Origin: Poa pratensis
Taxonomy: Eukaryota; Streptophyta; Magnoliopsida; Poales; Poaceae
Length of the DNA: 64,000 bases
Direction: 5' to 3'
Assembly (NCBI GenBank): GCA_947311845.1
Contig: CAMZMU010000049.1
Span: forward strand, 10,372,683 to 10,436,682
Shown here: one piece after another, positions 22,081 to 34,252 of the stretch
Layout: each line of letters starts with the position of its first letter
How positions within the stretch are numbered: the first letter of the stretch is position 1
Made by a program: the position numbers and the translations under genes
The notes under the pieces: generated by a model
What the model was told of the DNA's origin: nothing
What the model saw: the letters and a program-made list of their open reading frames with translations, nothing else
Database searches by the model: none

Positions 22081-25000
22081 TTTTAGTGGAAGGTTGCCCT
22101 ATGGGTCACTACGAATCACCATGATCATGATTATGCTTAGCCATAGCATTTTCATCGGACTTAATTTACTTCAGGTAAATGAATGCATGAATATTTCATG
22201 CAGCATATGGCTGGCCTTTTTCGGAAGGAAATGCGATGTGATGACAAAAGGTGGGAGTAATTTTTTAACATGGGGATCATGGACATTAATGATTTTGTCG
22301 ACCCGTGGCCTTGTCGCCACAGAAACTCCACCTGCAGAGAATGTCATGGCTATTTATGCAGATTTGCATTTATGTGTCATCGCAATGACTCAGTTTGAAA
22401 CTGAGTATTTAACGGATGAAATTGTTTTCCTTTGAGACTCCATTCAGATAGATATGTTGTCATAAGCATCATACGAATGGCTATTCATTCGTATTCGGAA
22501 GCCCGTTGAGGCTTATAATTATGTTATCTATAAATCAACATGAAGTTGATAGTGTGTGATAAGGCAGTCTCGGATCTTGATCTGATTGTATGACCTTACT
22601 GCACTTTATGTTCTCCTATGATGGTAAAAGAAATATCATCTTTATGTCAGTGTGAAAATATGATGAACTTCTTATGAAGAATCATCGGGTACAGCCAACG
22701 GGTGCTATACCATTATCTGAAATTCATGCTGGTGCTTATAGTACTAAGCAAGTTAGTGGTTAAAGAACCATGAGGATTTGAACGTAAAGTGAATGCGATA
22801 TGACATACAGAAATGGAGTGTACATCTCAAAAGGGAATGGATCATTTAAGATCATTATACTACTAAATGTAGTATAATTTGTAACATCTTGTCCATGGGA
22901 CATGATAGTTGAAAAAAAATTGAGTGTATGAATCAATTCATACTCAATATTGTTGCGTACACAATAATATTTCCTCCTTTACCAATCGGGTATAGGACGA
23001 TTTGAAAAATTATTGTTGATTCTGTTGGCCAGAATATTCCCGACAATCATTAGATTTTATGTACACTATGTGCATAGGGAATTAATTTTAAGGCACTCTC
23101 ACCTTAAAATTTGAAATGAGCCACTCATTATTCTGAATGCATTGAATAATGCAGAATATTCAACCATTGTTGGGTTATGTTGGTATTTCATGGTGTTCAT
23201 AGACACATCTAGAAGGTGGTCTTAGGTGTGGATCATCCGCACAAAACCATGTGTTTACTGAATTAATTGCTCAAATTGACGAATTTGGAGCAAATTATCC
23301 TAAATATGGGATAGTTCCATTGGAATGGAAATGTCGTTGTATTTATTCAACATTCAATGGTCATATTCAGTATGTTGTGTACCTTCCCAAAATGGTGTGG
23401 CTAGATCTCTTATAGAAGAGAGTCAAATTGAATGGCCGTTGTTACAGAATTGTGATTAGCCAACATTCGTTGGTGGTAACATGCGGTCTCACACGCCGCA
23501 TGTTTGGTCTAAATGAGATCAAATGCATATTATACTGCATCCCTTGCAGTTTGTACGTGGAAATCATGAAGTATTTCCCATCTGCGGTAATTCGGTTGCA
23601 TACCGATATCACCACCCCGGCGTACATAAAGGGCCTTCACATATATTTGGGATCTATGTGAGGAATAACTGTGGTATGATTGTTAGTCCGTCAAATACCT
23701 TAACCCTAGCAAGGGAGTTATTTGCAGCCCGTGCGTTGATTGCTTTTGCAATAAGGACATTTTCTGGCATTAGGGGGAGAAATGTACCACATAGAATGCC
23801 AGGAAATGCATAAGAAATGTTAAACATTTTGTCCACGTACTTAAAATCTGAACCCAGGTTCAGGTTATGAGAAATTTGCAATGTTTGCAAATAATCTGCC
23901 ATATACATTTACTGATGACAAAGGTGTCATTGAAATAAAGTACCAGAACGAGTGGAGGTACCTAATAAACCACTTGTGTCCCCAAATGAGAGCATGAGGG
24001 GGAGAATTCTGGACGCATGAGATTAAGTTCTCATAGGAGGAGATGTTCTCCTCAATCAGTAAATGTAGTTCAACCTCGGGTTGAAGGACACCTGACGGAT
24101 GTGCGTCATCCAGAGCCCATCACAGATGTGCACACAATTTAAGTGTTGGGACATCGAAACACCTTGACTCTGTTGTTGTGGGAAATAACAAGGAGTTAAG
24201 AGGCATAACGAGAATTCCACAAATGATATTGATTCATGAGAATCGTATATGAAAAGTCTACATATGTCGACATAAGTTTCTTCTTGAGAATTGTTGAGAT
24301 CCTTTTGGGCCCTGAACCAAAATCCATGGAGAGTGTTGTTTGCACTTATATTGGTTCAAATGAAAGGAAGCAATTAAGGAAGAGTAGCACTCACTCATCA
24401 AAAGAGAGGTGTTTACAATAGTAAAACCTGCTCCTCATAAGTATCTTCGGTAGGGAAGAGAAGTGATTTTTTCGTTCAGAAACGAAAATAGATGAGGTGG
24501 TGAAAAAGTGAGGCTTGTAGCACAAGGGTTTCCGCAGAGACCCAACATCGAATACGATGTAGCATACCTTTCGGTATGAGTGGAATTATGTTTCGATACT
24601 GAATTGGCAGTAGATCCATGCGGTTGATGTATGTAGTGGCTATATACTCACATGGATCAGTTCAGTTCATATATAGAAGTCATTGAAAGGGCTTAATATT
24701 CTGAATCCAATGATAAATCGCAACATGTGTGTGTGTGAAGCTTCAGAAGTCATTCTATGACTTTGAAGATGTCGGAGAGTTGTGTGGTACAACCGACTAA
24801 GTGAGTTACTCCTTGATAAGGATTACTCTAATACTAATGATTGTTGATGTGTATTCATGAAGATATCCTGAATTGGATTTATATCATCTTAGTGATGTCG
24901 ATGATCTTATCATCAATGTCTATAAAGGACATATGGGATACACACAATCAATTTAAGACGGATATTTGGGTCAGACCAAATGATGCTAGGTTTATAGCTT

Positions 25001-25693
25001 GAGCATATTCCCTTGGGAATAAATGTATATCAGTCTTCATATGTCCAGAAATATTGGAGAAATTCAATATGGATATATCTTATCAAACATCTATGGTCAT
25101 ATTATACATGACATGGGATACAATCCCATTCAGACCTAGGGGAGATGGTGAAGTGATAGTGGACCTGAAGTTCCATATCTGAATACCATCAGAACACTCA
25201 TATATCTTGCAGAATACGTCAGGCCCAAAGAAAGGTATAAGATTTGTGTAAGGAATATTCTAGGATATGTCCAAGACACAAAAAGTTTTGATTAGTTCCA
25301 TCCGAAAAATCAAGACTGGACCATGTTGTGAAATCTCGATAGTGACTAATTATGTGATCCCAACGGTGTCATATGAAAGACTGGATTTAATGGAAAAATA
25401 TTCTGAGGAGAGCCTTCAGAATAGACTCTAAATGGGTCCTTCAAGTGACCATTCTGCAGTAATGAAGCATCACAAGATGTGTATGGCTTCACGGAATGAT
25501 TGTCCACATGCGAGATCATGTGGAGATTCGACAAGATAATGTCACTTGTATTGTTTATGGGTTATATCCTCGTGAATTACAGAAGTATAAGAGGATAATT
25601 TGCAAACAAACTATTGTGATATTCACAATGTCCCTACCAGCGTTTATATTCCAGAATTAGGTTCATGGAATTGGTAGGGGACAACCTTGAGAT

Positions 25694-26053
25694 TTGCAAA
25701 GTTCAGGGGGAGTAAAATCCCTAGAAACCCTAGTGGCTATGCTCACTAATCATTCTGAGATAATTGCTTTGTACGAAGCATCACGGGAATGTGTATGGCT
25801 TCAAAGGATGATGAACTTTGTCCAGAGTTCAAGTGGAATTGGTTCACTGGAATCACCCACCATTATCTATGAAGATAATGCTGCTTGTATTGTACAAATG
25901 CAGACATGTTATATTAAGAACAATATTACAAAGCATATTGCTCCTAAGCTATTTTATCCCCATGAACTACAAAAGAATGGGGAAATAAGTATTTTGCAAA
26001 CGAAGTTATGCGATAACCTCGCTGATTTATTTACCAAGTTCTTTGTTCAATAG
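25694..26053 (+). pseudogene. Copia polyprotein remnant (RNase H domain)
   Basis: A 119-codon open frame matches the end of Copia pol: SEIIALYEASRECVWLQRMM, then TIIYEDNAACIVQMQ, then KLFYPHELQKNGEISI and LADLFTKF. It lacks a genuine start, and the upstream frame is broken. Integrase and reverse transcriptase are only scattered traces. Confidence 0.85.
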
Positions 26054-26392
26054 ATATGTGAAGCGAATTGGTATGACGAGACTTCGTGACTTGCAAAATT
26101 CAGGGGAGAAATCTCCTAGGTTATAACTTGTTGAAAATCATCAGATTTTCGGTATTGCACTCTTTTCCTTTGTGAGTTTTCCTGACGGTTTCTCATGTAA
26201 GGTTTTTAATGAGGCAATAGTAGTACAAGCATGGACGATATATGTCGATTTCTCCTTATTTTCCCACGAGGGTTTTAGAAGGAGTTTTTCATGGCATATT
26301 GTATATTTCTTCTCAATTTTTCCCACAGGGTTTTTGGAGAAGATGATTCCAAAGAATGATCAGTCACAAGGACAAGCAAGGATTAGGGGGAG

Positions 26393-26622
26393 TGTTAGGA
26401 TTTATTTAATCATGTAATTAGAGGATAATCCTTCCTTGTAAAACTGTCGTGCGGTTACCTATATGACAAACCGCCACGACGCTCTCCATGCCCCCTCGCG
26501 AACGGACGCGACTCTACAAGAGTCGGTTCCCCTTGTATATATACTGTGATCATCTATGGAATAGACAAGAGTTCGATGCATTCTATACTTTTGTCTCTCG
26601 CTCTAGAAATCGACTCACAATA
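26393..26622 (+). repeat. Right LTR of the Copia element
   Basis: A 230-bp copy of the left LTR with no difference seen. It is followed directly by the GAACC target duplication. Confidence 0.9.
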
Positions 26623-26627
26623 GAACC

Positions 26628-27136
26628 GAAGATAGAAAAGTGATACGGACTGATGGCCAGTTCCGCTTGCGTGGTCTGATTCCGCAGTGACGTGCACATT
26701 TCTGTTGGCACAGCGGAAGGTTCGTTTTGCGTATGCAGGTGAGCGAGTGGTAATTTAGTGTTGTAGTACGTGCCTATGACAAATTGATTTTCTAGACTAA
26801 CGTGCCTACTATGTATTTTTTGATCAATCTGACCCTTTTGAGCAACTAAACATATGTATGACCTTTCTTCAAAACTATTTTAAAATCTGACCTCTTAAAC
26901 TTGGCGCTAAAGTGGATGACGCTGAATTGGTTGTCGTCGAAAGTCCCATAATTTTTCTAAGGACTTTAATTTTTTTTAAACGGGTCGGTTCCATCTGCTC
27001 TCGCAGTAGCCAGAATTGAAAATAGTTTTGAGAAAGGGCCAAAACTAAGATTATTTTTTGAACAGAGGCCATATCTGGCAAAAAAAAAAAAAAAACGCCT
27101 AAACTGATAAACTGAGCAGAACCTGAAAAGTCGTTT
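26628..27136. other. Unassigned intergenic DNA
   Basis: AT-rich with an A-run near 27083. Small frames on both strands have no recognisable product and no paired repeats were found. Confidence 0.35.
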
Positions 27137-27502
27137 GGAGCCCGAGCTCCTTTTATGACTGTTTTTTATATCGACATCTTAAAGTTTTAAAAAAATACAA
27201 TTTTTTTCTAGATGTTGACAATGCTCGTATTCTACGGTGCTGTAAAATTTTATTCTGAAATAGTTTGTATTCCAAACTACACAAGAACCACAAATTCAGA
27301 CAAATATGAAAATTTTCAAATCCGGCACTGTTCACCAATTCAGATCCATAAATTTGTCATTTTTATATGGACCAAAATCCAGATTTTTTTGCATTGATTG
27401 TTTGCACTCTCATAGAAATCATCATCATCTACACCCAATTTTTTTTGAAACTTAAAAGTGTCTTTTTTCGATTTTTTTCCTAAAAAGAGCTCCATGGAGC
27501 CT
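27137..27502. mobile_element. Probable TIR element with GGAGCCCGAGCTCCTTTT ends
   Basis: GGAGCCCGAGCTCCTTTT at the left pairs roughly with the complement of GGCTCCATGGAGCTCTTTTT at the right. The interior is A/T-homopolymer-rich, as in the element at 59112-59425 to which it may be distantly related. It abuts the LINE remnant that starts at about 27503. Confidence 0.45.
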
Positions 27503-29690
27503 ATCATCCATAACAACGCTCTCGAGCAAACCACGCTACACGGAATTCAAGCAAAAAAGTGATCGTTGGTCTCAACATTACTACAAAACATACATCTACC
27601 ACTACCTTTTCATCATCTACTAAGAATAACATTTTTTGTCAGAATAATTTTCTAGAATGCAGCACAAGAAAATTTAATTTTCAAAGGAGTTTCCAAATAC
27701 CAGATTTTCTAGGTAATTTTATTTGAGATTTTTTCGAAGCACCATAAAGCGACCAGATTGTAAAGAGCCCAAACTTAGTCAAAACCCACTTACAACTATC
27801 TTCTATGTTTGTCAACCGCAAAGGACTACACAAATCCAATAGTTCCGATTTTTGGTCGGTTTCCAGCTAATTAATCAACTAAATCTTTTTTTAATTAATG
27901 AAATTGCAAGTCTTTTGCCTCGTTTTGAAAAAAATCCCGGAGTTTGTACCATAGATCAGCAAGTTCTCCCCGCAAATTTCTACTGACTTTGAGAACATGT
28001 CACTCTAACTACACTAATAGTCTTACTAGAAGACTATGAGACAAATTATAGAGTCTAGCGAAAGTAATGCATAAAGGCTTATATCCTATCCATAAATCCT
28101 CTCCAAACCTGGTTTCCAGGCCATTACCAATAAGTTTTCTATGAAAGCTAAAGAAAACATCCCTTACTTTCAAAATAACAGGCCAAAAAGTATCTAACAC
28201 ACATAACCACTAACACATTTAGCACACATTCATAACTATATGCCACACCTAAACAACCTTTCATTTTGGGCAGACAAACGTCTTGCCAATTTACTAGGTA
28301 GTACTTTTTCTTTCCCTTCTCCTCCTGCTAGAGAAGTATTTTCCTTACAAAAGCCTGTTCCCTTAGGTAAAGGAAAAAAAAAGATAGAATGTAAAAAGGC
28401 ACATTACTGAGGCAGAGAATTAATCTCCAAGATGGAGATTTTTTTCACAAGGAAGTTCATGATTTTTTTCTCTACTTTGCCCTCAGAAAGTCAATGGTTT
28501 CATATATATATATACTCCTAAGTGTTTTATTATGCATCAGCAACCGTACATATCTAACATAAAGTTCCAAATAATCTTAATATATGTCTTTTCAAATCCG
28601 AGTACAAAAAACAACATATTTTTTCTAGACTTTACTTCATGAAGAGTCTCATGTAACAACACTACGCCATTTAAAGTATTTCTACCTCTAATAAAAGTTG
28701 TCCGGGAGAAATAGTTTGTATTATACCTGATTACCTCTACAACTCTATTATTTATAAATTTGGTAAAAAATTTAAAAAATAATATCCACAAGACAAATCA
28801 GTATGTAGTGTACTACTATATTTTGCGAGCATCGGCACATTTCCATAACAAATCAAAAACACCATAATTAAAATCTTAAGATAATATTATAAATGCATGT
28901 TGTCCTCATCAAATAGGCCCAGTTATTTTTGGGCTTCCAGGACGGCTTCCTTGAAAATCTGCCCTCGGGACCGAACAACTCTCTATAACAAGATGTAGCA
29001 TATTTCAGGATATTATCTTCCCCAAATATAAGACATCCATCTTGATCTAAACTAGTAATCTTATTTTTTTTCTACCACTGGCTTTAGCTATGAAATAAGC
29101 AGTCAACGAGTCACCTTGCAACAGATCCGTTGCTTTTGCTATCTGAAACCATTTTACCAGCTCCTCTCTCCCAATAATCTGGAGCTTATCTTCTAAATCT
29201 TTCCTAAAGTTATATTGTCTACTGATAGACCCACTAATTCACTCTCCTTATCAATATCATCTATGGCCAGAGACAAAAGCTCCTTCAGTTTCTTATAAAA
29301 GGCTTGGTAAATGATATACCACCCTTACAACACACTTCTCAATTTCCTGGCTCTGTTTACTACTTATCTATGAGAGCTTTACCATGAAATAAAGAATTTT
29401 AAACTTTACCAACAACAGCATGTAAATCTGGTCTTAAAAACCAACACAATTCAAATTTGAAAGGCCTACAAACTGTACTCGCTTAAGACCTGAATCCAAA
29501 ACCAATGGCGAATGATCTGAGATATCTCTAGGCAGCATATTAATAAAAGACAGGTGAAACACTCTTTTTTTAAAGATAAAATGGGCAAACACACAATGTC
29601 GAAAGTTCTTTGAAACGCTATCGGCAGAATTTGCTTGTAACCTGCTGATCCGGACATAATCGATCATCACGAACAGAGCTGCATCATCTC
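27503..29690 (-). pseudogene. Decayed LINE retrotransposon (minus strand)
   Basis: On the minus strand, in the right order, are pieces of a plant L1-type LINE. First is the end of the endonuclease (LPRDISDHSPLVLDSG, 29434-29670), then reverse transcriptase (RTTFIRGRNTLNGVVLLHET, 28537-28791), then the region before and within the RVT zinc-binding segment (VILKVRDVFFSFHRK, 28009-28200, and RCMFCSN with ETNDHFF near 27560-27600). Each piece is a separate short frame with stops or shifts between them, so the element is dead. Confidence 0.75.
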
Positions 29691-29983
29691 AATGTACTCA
29701 CCAGCAGCAGCCGCCTAGCTGAGGAGAAGCCTGAACGTTTGGCCGACCAACGGCCACGCCTCCCGGCGGTCGCATCGAACAGCACACACCACGGCCCTGT
29801 TAGTCCAGATCCAGGCTTCCGCGTGAAAGCACCAGTGTTCCGTCGATCAGCGAATGGCTGTAAAGCTTTGCACTGCAGCCAATCATAGATGCACTAACGT
29901 CACTAATATCCGGGAGTGCAAGTGAATACTAGGCCGGAGGAAATGAACACATACCTGACCGTGGTCGATGCTGCTTCATTGAC
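29691..29983 (-). other. 3' flank of NLR-1
   Basis: No gene or clear repeat is seen. On the minus strand, about 30 bases past the NLR-1 stop, GGTCAG|GTATGTG is a strong-looking splice donor. A 3' UTR intron or an alternative C-terminus is therefore possible. Confidence 0.35.
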
Positions 29984-32775
29984 TTAGGATCTCGGCCGTG
30001 TAAAAGAAAAGATGCCCCCCTTGATGGAGGGGAAGGCAATTTTTCTCCCAACTGGTTTAGTCCGATTTGCAGTTTCCCTTTTTGGCCGGCATGACGGAGG
30101 CTCCCTAGCTTTGTGCCAGGAGTTAGCGGGGTGGATGAGCAAAACGTTGGGTCTATTAGGATGCTCCATTGCAGCTTCTTGCCATCCATCTTTCACCGCG
30201 TCTCGGACTCCAGAATGGAGCGCCACTTCCTTTAGCCCTGCCATGCGCGTGATTTCGATGCCCGGAAGATCGCCTAGAGCTTCACAGATTATATGGAGCG
30301 ACACAAGGTAGGGCATCGCTCCAGCTTTGATGGTTATGTCCTCCAGACTTTGCTCGCCCACGAGGCATATTCCCTTCAGGCTTCGGAAATGCTCTGGTTC
30401 TATGACCAAGTGCTCAAGTTTATCTTCGACCAGCTTCAGATATTTCAGTGTCATTCTCAGTGCAGACAGGCCGCTTAAGATCGTGTCCCCGCTCAGATTA
30501 GTCCTCGAGAGGCACAGCTCCTCAATGTAGTTCAGCTTTGCTTGGAACTGAGGGAGTCGCGTCAGATTGCCCCGCAATTTGAGTGAGGTAAGACGGCCTG
30601 TAGCTTGCAGAGAATCCATGAATAGTTCTGAGCATTCTGCTGGGCATCCTTGGACGTCGATAGATAAGGAACGGTCAACTCTTGTCATATCTAGGCCTTC
30701 GCGGATGAATTTCTTCGTGGCTTCTAAGAGACCCGCCAGTGTAGTCACATCTGCAGTGGAATCGCACCATATTTTCACCTTCCTCAACTTCCCCATGCGA
30801 CTCATCAGCTGTGCAAACCCTTGGCTTGTGCCGATGACAAACCCGGAGAGCCTCTGCAGTTCACTATCCTTTGACAATAACTTCTCTAGCTTCTTCCGTG
30901 TACGGTCACCTTCAAGTAGCTGAAACTTTCCAAGGAGGTGCTTCAACTCGGGGAGCTGAAAGACTTCAATTGGCAACGTCACTACCTGTGTTCTCCTCAT
31001 GTCGAGAGTCTCTAACCATTTCAGCTGCGCTATTTTCCTTGGGACCTTGTCAATACTGTCTCCGAGGCTCAGATATTTGAGCAACAACAGGTCGCATATT
31101 TTGCCGACATGTTCTGCTTTCACGTCTGCGCATTCTTTCAGATCCAAAACTCGCAGCAGCTTATACTTGGCATAGTTCAAATTAGCTTGAGGCCTGGTAA
31201 CATTTGCATCATCAGGGAATACTGCCAGAGTATGGAGACGAGATAAATCCTTTGGCAAATTCATTGACCCATTTTCCACATCGCTGAGATGGAGAGAAAG
31301 CCGGCGAACGTTGCTAGGCGGACTCATGTCCGTCGTCTCACTACCACACAACAAGGTGATGAAATTCTGTGACTTGGATTTGCTAGAAATGGAGTTGAGC
31401 ATCATCCCAGAAGTTTGGCATTTCTTCACATTTCCATAGTTCCTCACTTGGATGGGCTGAATGACATTGCGGCTGATGAGGCTCTCCAAATTCTTGGCCG
31501 CAACATCCTCAGAAAAACTCTCTGCTTCTGGTTGAGGAAACACAAGTCCTTCAGCCAGCCATCGCCTTATCAAGGGGTTCCTCCGGACAGCATGATCGCG
31601 TGGGAACATGCAGAAATACATCAATAAGTCTTGGACAACGGGGCTGGATAGGATCTCGTTGTTGCTGCGCTGCACTCGTGCTAGTGTGTCATCGCGAAGA
31701 TGGAGGCAGGCCTCCACAAATCCACTCTCCGTCAGCTCTCCAATGCAAACCTGGCTTGTGCTATCCATAGCAAGTGGTGAACCGTTGCCACATCTACAGA
31801 AAGTCGCTGGTGGCACCTGAATGGCCGTCGTCATGATAATTCTGCCACCCACTCCATCAGCCCAAGAGAAGGCAGATAGTACATCGTACAAATCTTGTGT
31901 CTTCACGTCATCAATTACAATCAAGTACCTACAAGAGTATAATGGACGATTCAAGTGAAAAAGAAAATTCAGTCAATGTTGAGTAAAACAAATTTAAGGC
32001 AGTACTACTACAACTACTGATCTTGTAATCACCTTCCAGTCTTGAGAAGTCCGGCGAGCCTGTGGGATGCTTGTGGTATGCTTTTGGACCTGGAAGCACC
32101 AGCACCATCACCATGTTCGGATCGCTTCTTGGTAAGAAGAATCCGTAGCAGTTGGTCGTGTATCTCCTGAAGAAGCTTGTGCACACTCATGCCCGGCGCC
32201 GCACGAACCCAAGCGTGCAGAGGGAACTGGCTGCGCAACTTGCTGTCACTGTAAACCTTGTGGGCAAGGCGAGTCATACCTAGGCCGCCGAAGCCGGCGA
32301 CCGAGATCACCTTGAGCTTCCGCTCCTCCCCCTCTTCCGATTGGCTCTGCACAAGCAGGGCAACAAGTTCCTCCTCCGGATCCTCCGTGCTCGCCGCGGG
32401 GAGGTCCGCGGCAACCGGAGGTGCGGTGGCGCCGACGATGCTGATGCTATTCTGTAATTGCTCCAGCGTATCCTTCGACCTCTTCTTCAGCTTGCCGATC
32501 TTCGCCACGAAACTGATTCTGGTCGTCTTCCCCACCTGGAAGCTGTCTATGCAGTCTTCCATGTCGTCTGCCAAGCGTCTGAGATCTCTGATCCAGAGGT
32601 CGGAAATGGATCCGCCACTCGAACGGCCAATGATGTCTTGGATCGACTGAAGGTCACGGCGGATGAATCCAGCGTCGACCTCGAGATTGTCCAGCTGCTT
32701 CCTTTTCTTGTCTATCACCAATAGGAGCTTCGGTAGGAGCTTCACTATCGGGCCGGCGACCGCGGCAACATCCAT
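29984..32775 (-). CDS. NLR-1: CC-NB-LRR disease-resistance-like protein with degenerate NB motifs
   Basis: The predicted 895-aa protein comes from exons 32775-32033 and 31928-29984; the intron interrupts the NB domain just before kinase-2, as in NLR-2. Residues 1-130 form an Rx-type coiled coil (LRRLADDMEDCIDSF). The P-loop reads GFGGLGMTR (161-169), with methionine where the ATP-binding lysine should be. Kinase-2 (YLIVIDDV) and RNBS-B (GRIIMTT) are present. The GLPL block is absent, the sequence passing from LARVQRSNNEIL almost straight to DLLMYFCMFPRDH, and the MHD position reads SGMMLNSI. Leucine-rich repeats fill about residues 420-840 (LLRVLDLKEC, LLLKYLSLGDSIDKVP, WLETLDMRRTQVVTLP). NLRs sense pathogen effectors and trigger cell death. 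Lacking nucleotide-binding residues, this one may be a non-switching partner or a decaying gene. The frame is intact throughout. Confidence 0.85.
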
Positions 32776-32858
32776 CTCTCTTCTTCGATTCCTGCTACTC
32801 GAGGGAATTTTTGGTTCCGGACCGCAAGCGCCCGCCCTCTGTACGTAGCTGTGCGGCC
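32776..32858 (-). promoter_or_regulatory. Remaining proximal leader of NLR-1
   Basis: Only 83 bp of native sequence lie between the NLR-1 ATG and the 18-bp target duplication of a LINE insertion. No TATA box is visible here. The original upstream sequence appears to resume at 33868. Confidence 0.5.
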
Positions 32859-32876
32859 AGTACTGTTATTTTTCCT

Positions 32877-33849
32877 ACCAAAAGTACGAGTCGATACTAA
32901 GAATAATAACAAAATTTGGAAGATGAAGATCCCGCTAAAAACTACTCCCTCCGTCCGAAAATAGATGTCTTAGCTATCTCAAAATTTGGATATATCTAAC
33001 ATGTTTTAGTATGTATATACATACAATTTTTTTTTTGAACAGATCCGACCACATAATACAGAGCTCGAGCAAATTACACACATGTCCACAGAAAAAAGAA
33101 AAATACAAAAGGACCCAGTAAAATGCAGAAAGCCCCCCAAGCCATAGATAGCTAAGACATTTATTTCCGAACGGAGGGAGTAAGATGTTTGCGTGGTATC
33201 TTCGTCGAGAAGTAATTCTTATAAAAGATAACCTTGCCAAACACAATTGGCACGAAAGTAAAAAGCGCGTCTTCTGTCAACATGACGAGACTATTACACA
33301 CTTATTCTTCCAATGTGAGTTTGCTAGATCTATATGGTCAACCATCCAGATAGGTTCTACCTTATATCCCCCGCGTTCCGTTGCAAACATTTTTGGCAAT
33401 TGGCTAAACTGTGTGGACCCTAGGTTTAAACTCTTCAGTAGGGTGGGAGCGATTGCCGTTATTTGGTCGCTGTGGCTATGTAGAAATGACAAGGTTTTTA
33501 TCGATAAAAATGCTTCTCTTAGGCAGGTTATCTATCGGTGTACAACAACGCTACGAGCATGGTCGGCCCTGCAGCGTGTTGAGCACCGAGACTTGTTTTT
33601 GAAGGTGACGTTGCGTTTGGAGGCTGCGGCCAGGGAGTTATTCTCCCGGCATGGATGGCAACATAGTCTCTGGATCGACCTACCACCATCTTAGATGGCT
33701 TTACAATTTCTCATTATGATATGTAATTCACCTTTTATTTATTTTCGACTTGGGTACTGGTGAACTTGTGCTGTGTGAATCCTATCTATGCAGAGGCCGA
33801 GTGTAATGCTTAAAACTTTTAAGTAATAAAATCCCTTTATCTAAAAAAA
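32877..33849 (+). mobile_element. 5'-truncated LINE insertion upstream of NLR-1
   Basis: An 18-bp direct repeat AGTACTGTTATTTTTCCT flanks it (32859-32876, 33850-33867), and it ends in an A-rich tail (CTAAAAAAAA), both marks of target-primed LINE insertion. Its frame encodes the C-terminal zinc-binding region of plant LINE pol: KIWKMKIPLKTK, then MFAWYLRREVILIKDNLAK, FCQHDETITHLFFQCEFA and AVIWSLWLCRNDKVF. The coding segment 33185-33694 is open to a stop and looks little decayed. A Stowaway element at 32945-33180 interrupts it. Confidence 0.85.
32945..33180. mobile_element. Stowaway-type MITE nested in the LINE
   Basis: The ends CTCCCTCCGTCCGAAAATA and the complement of CTCCCTCCGTTCGGAAATAA are flanked by TA. 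Removing the 236-bp element and one TA rejoins the LINE frame as PLKTKMFAWY, which shows it inserted after the LINE did. Confidence 0.88.
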
Positions 33850-33948
33850 AGTACTGTTATTTTTCCTTCTTGTTGAGGGGAGGAGTGCAAGGGAGGGAAC
33901 GATGACTCTAGCCGGTGAATGTTACTATACCGAGTATCATCCAATCAT

Positions 33949-34252
33949 CATCCAACGGACAACAACAACCTAAAATAAACTAAAAAATCAAACATTTTAG
34001 AAAAAATCCAGTAAGTTGTATATGGTCCGTTGTGAATTCTGTGAAAGTTTCGCATCATTTTGATAACTGGTTTATCATTAAATAGATTTTCATGTTTTGA
34101 TCTTAAAATGCATTAACTCATAAATGATTAATCAAAATGCCAAGAAATTTTTAGAGAACAAACAACGGACCATATACAACTTACTGGATTTATTTCAATT
34201 TTCTAAAATGTTCTATTTTCGAGTTCAATTTTGGTCGTTGCTGATCGTTGGA
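33949..34252. mobile_element. Foldback/MITE with long inverted repeats (about 300 bp)
   Basis: Arms of about 120 bp are inverted complements: ATCCAACGG at the left edge, then AACATTTTAGAAAA and TCCAGTAAGTTGTATATGG, mirrored on the right as CATATACAACTTACTGGA, TTTTCTAAAATGTT and CGTTGGAT. The short spacer is AT-rich and non-coding. The superfamily is not certain. Confidence 0.7.

Larger units (their letters stand above)
19978..26622 (+). mobile_element. Copia-type LTR retrotransposon, structurally complete but coding-dead (6,645 bp)
   Basis: Two 230-bp LTRs (19978-20207 and 26393-26622) read as identical base for base and are flanked by a perfect 5-bp duplication GAACC (19973-19977, 26623-26627). 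A polypurine tract (AGGATTAGGGGGAG) precedes the right LTR, and ACGTTATCAGCAC, a form common at Copia primer-binding sites, follows the left one. The only recognisable protein remnant is Copia RNase H at 25694-26053 (SEIIALYEASRECVWLQRMM, YEDNAACIVQMQ, LADLFTKF). The rest of the 6.2-kb interior is broken by stops, so the copy must have moved with enzymes supplied in trans. The LTRs begin TG but end TA rather than CA, a non-canonical terminus. Confidence 0.9.
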
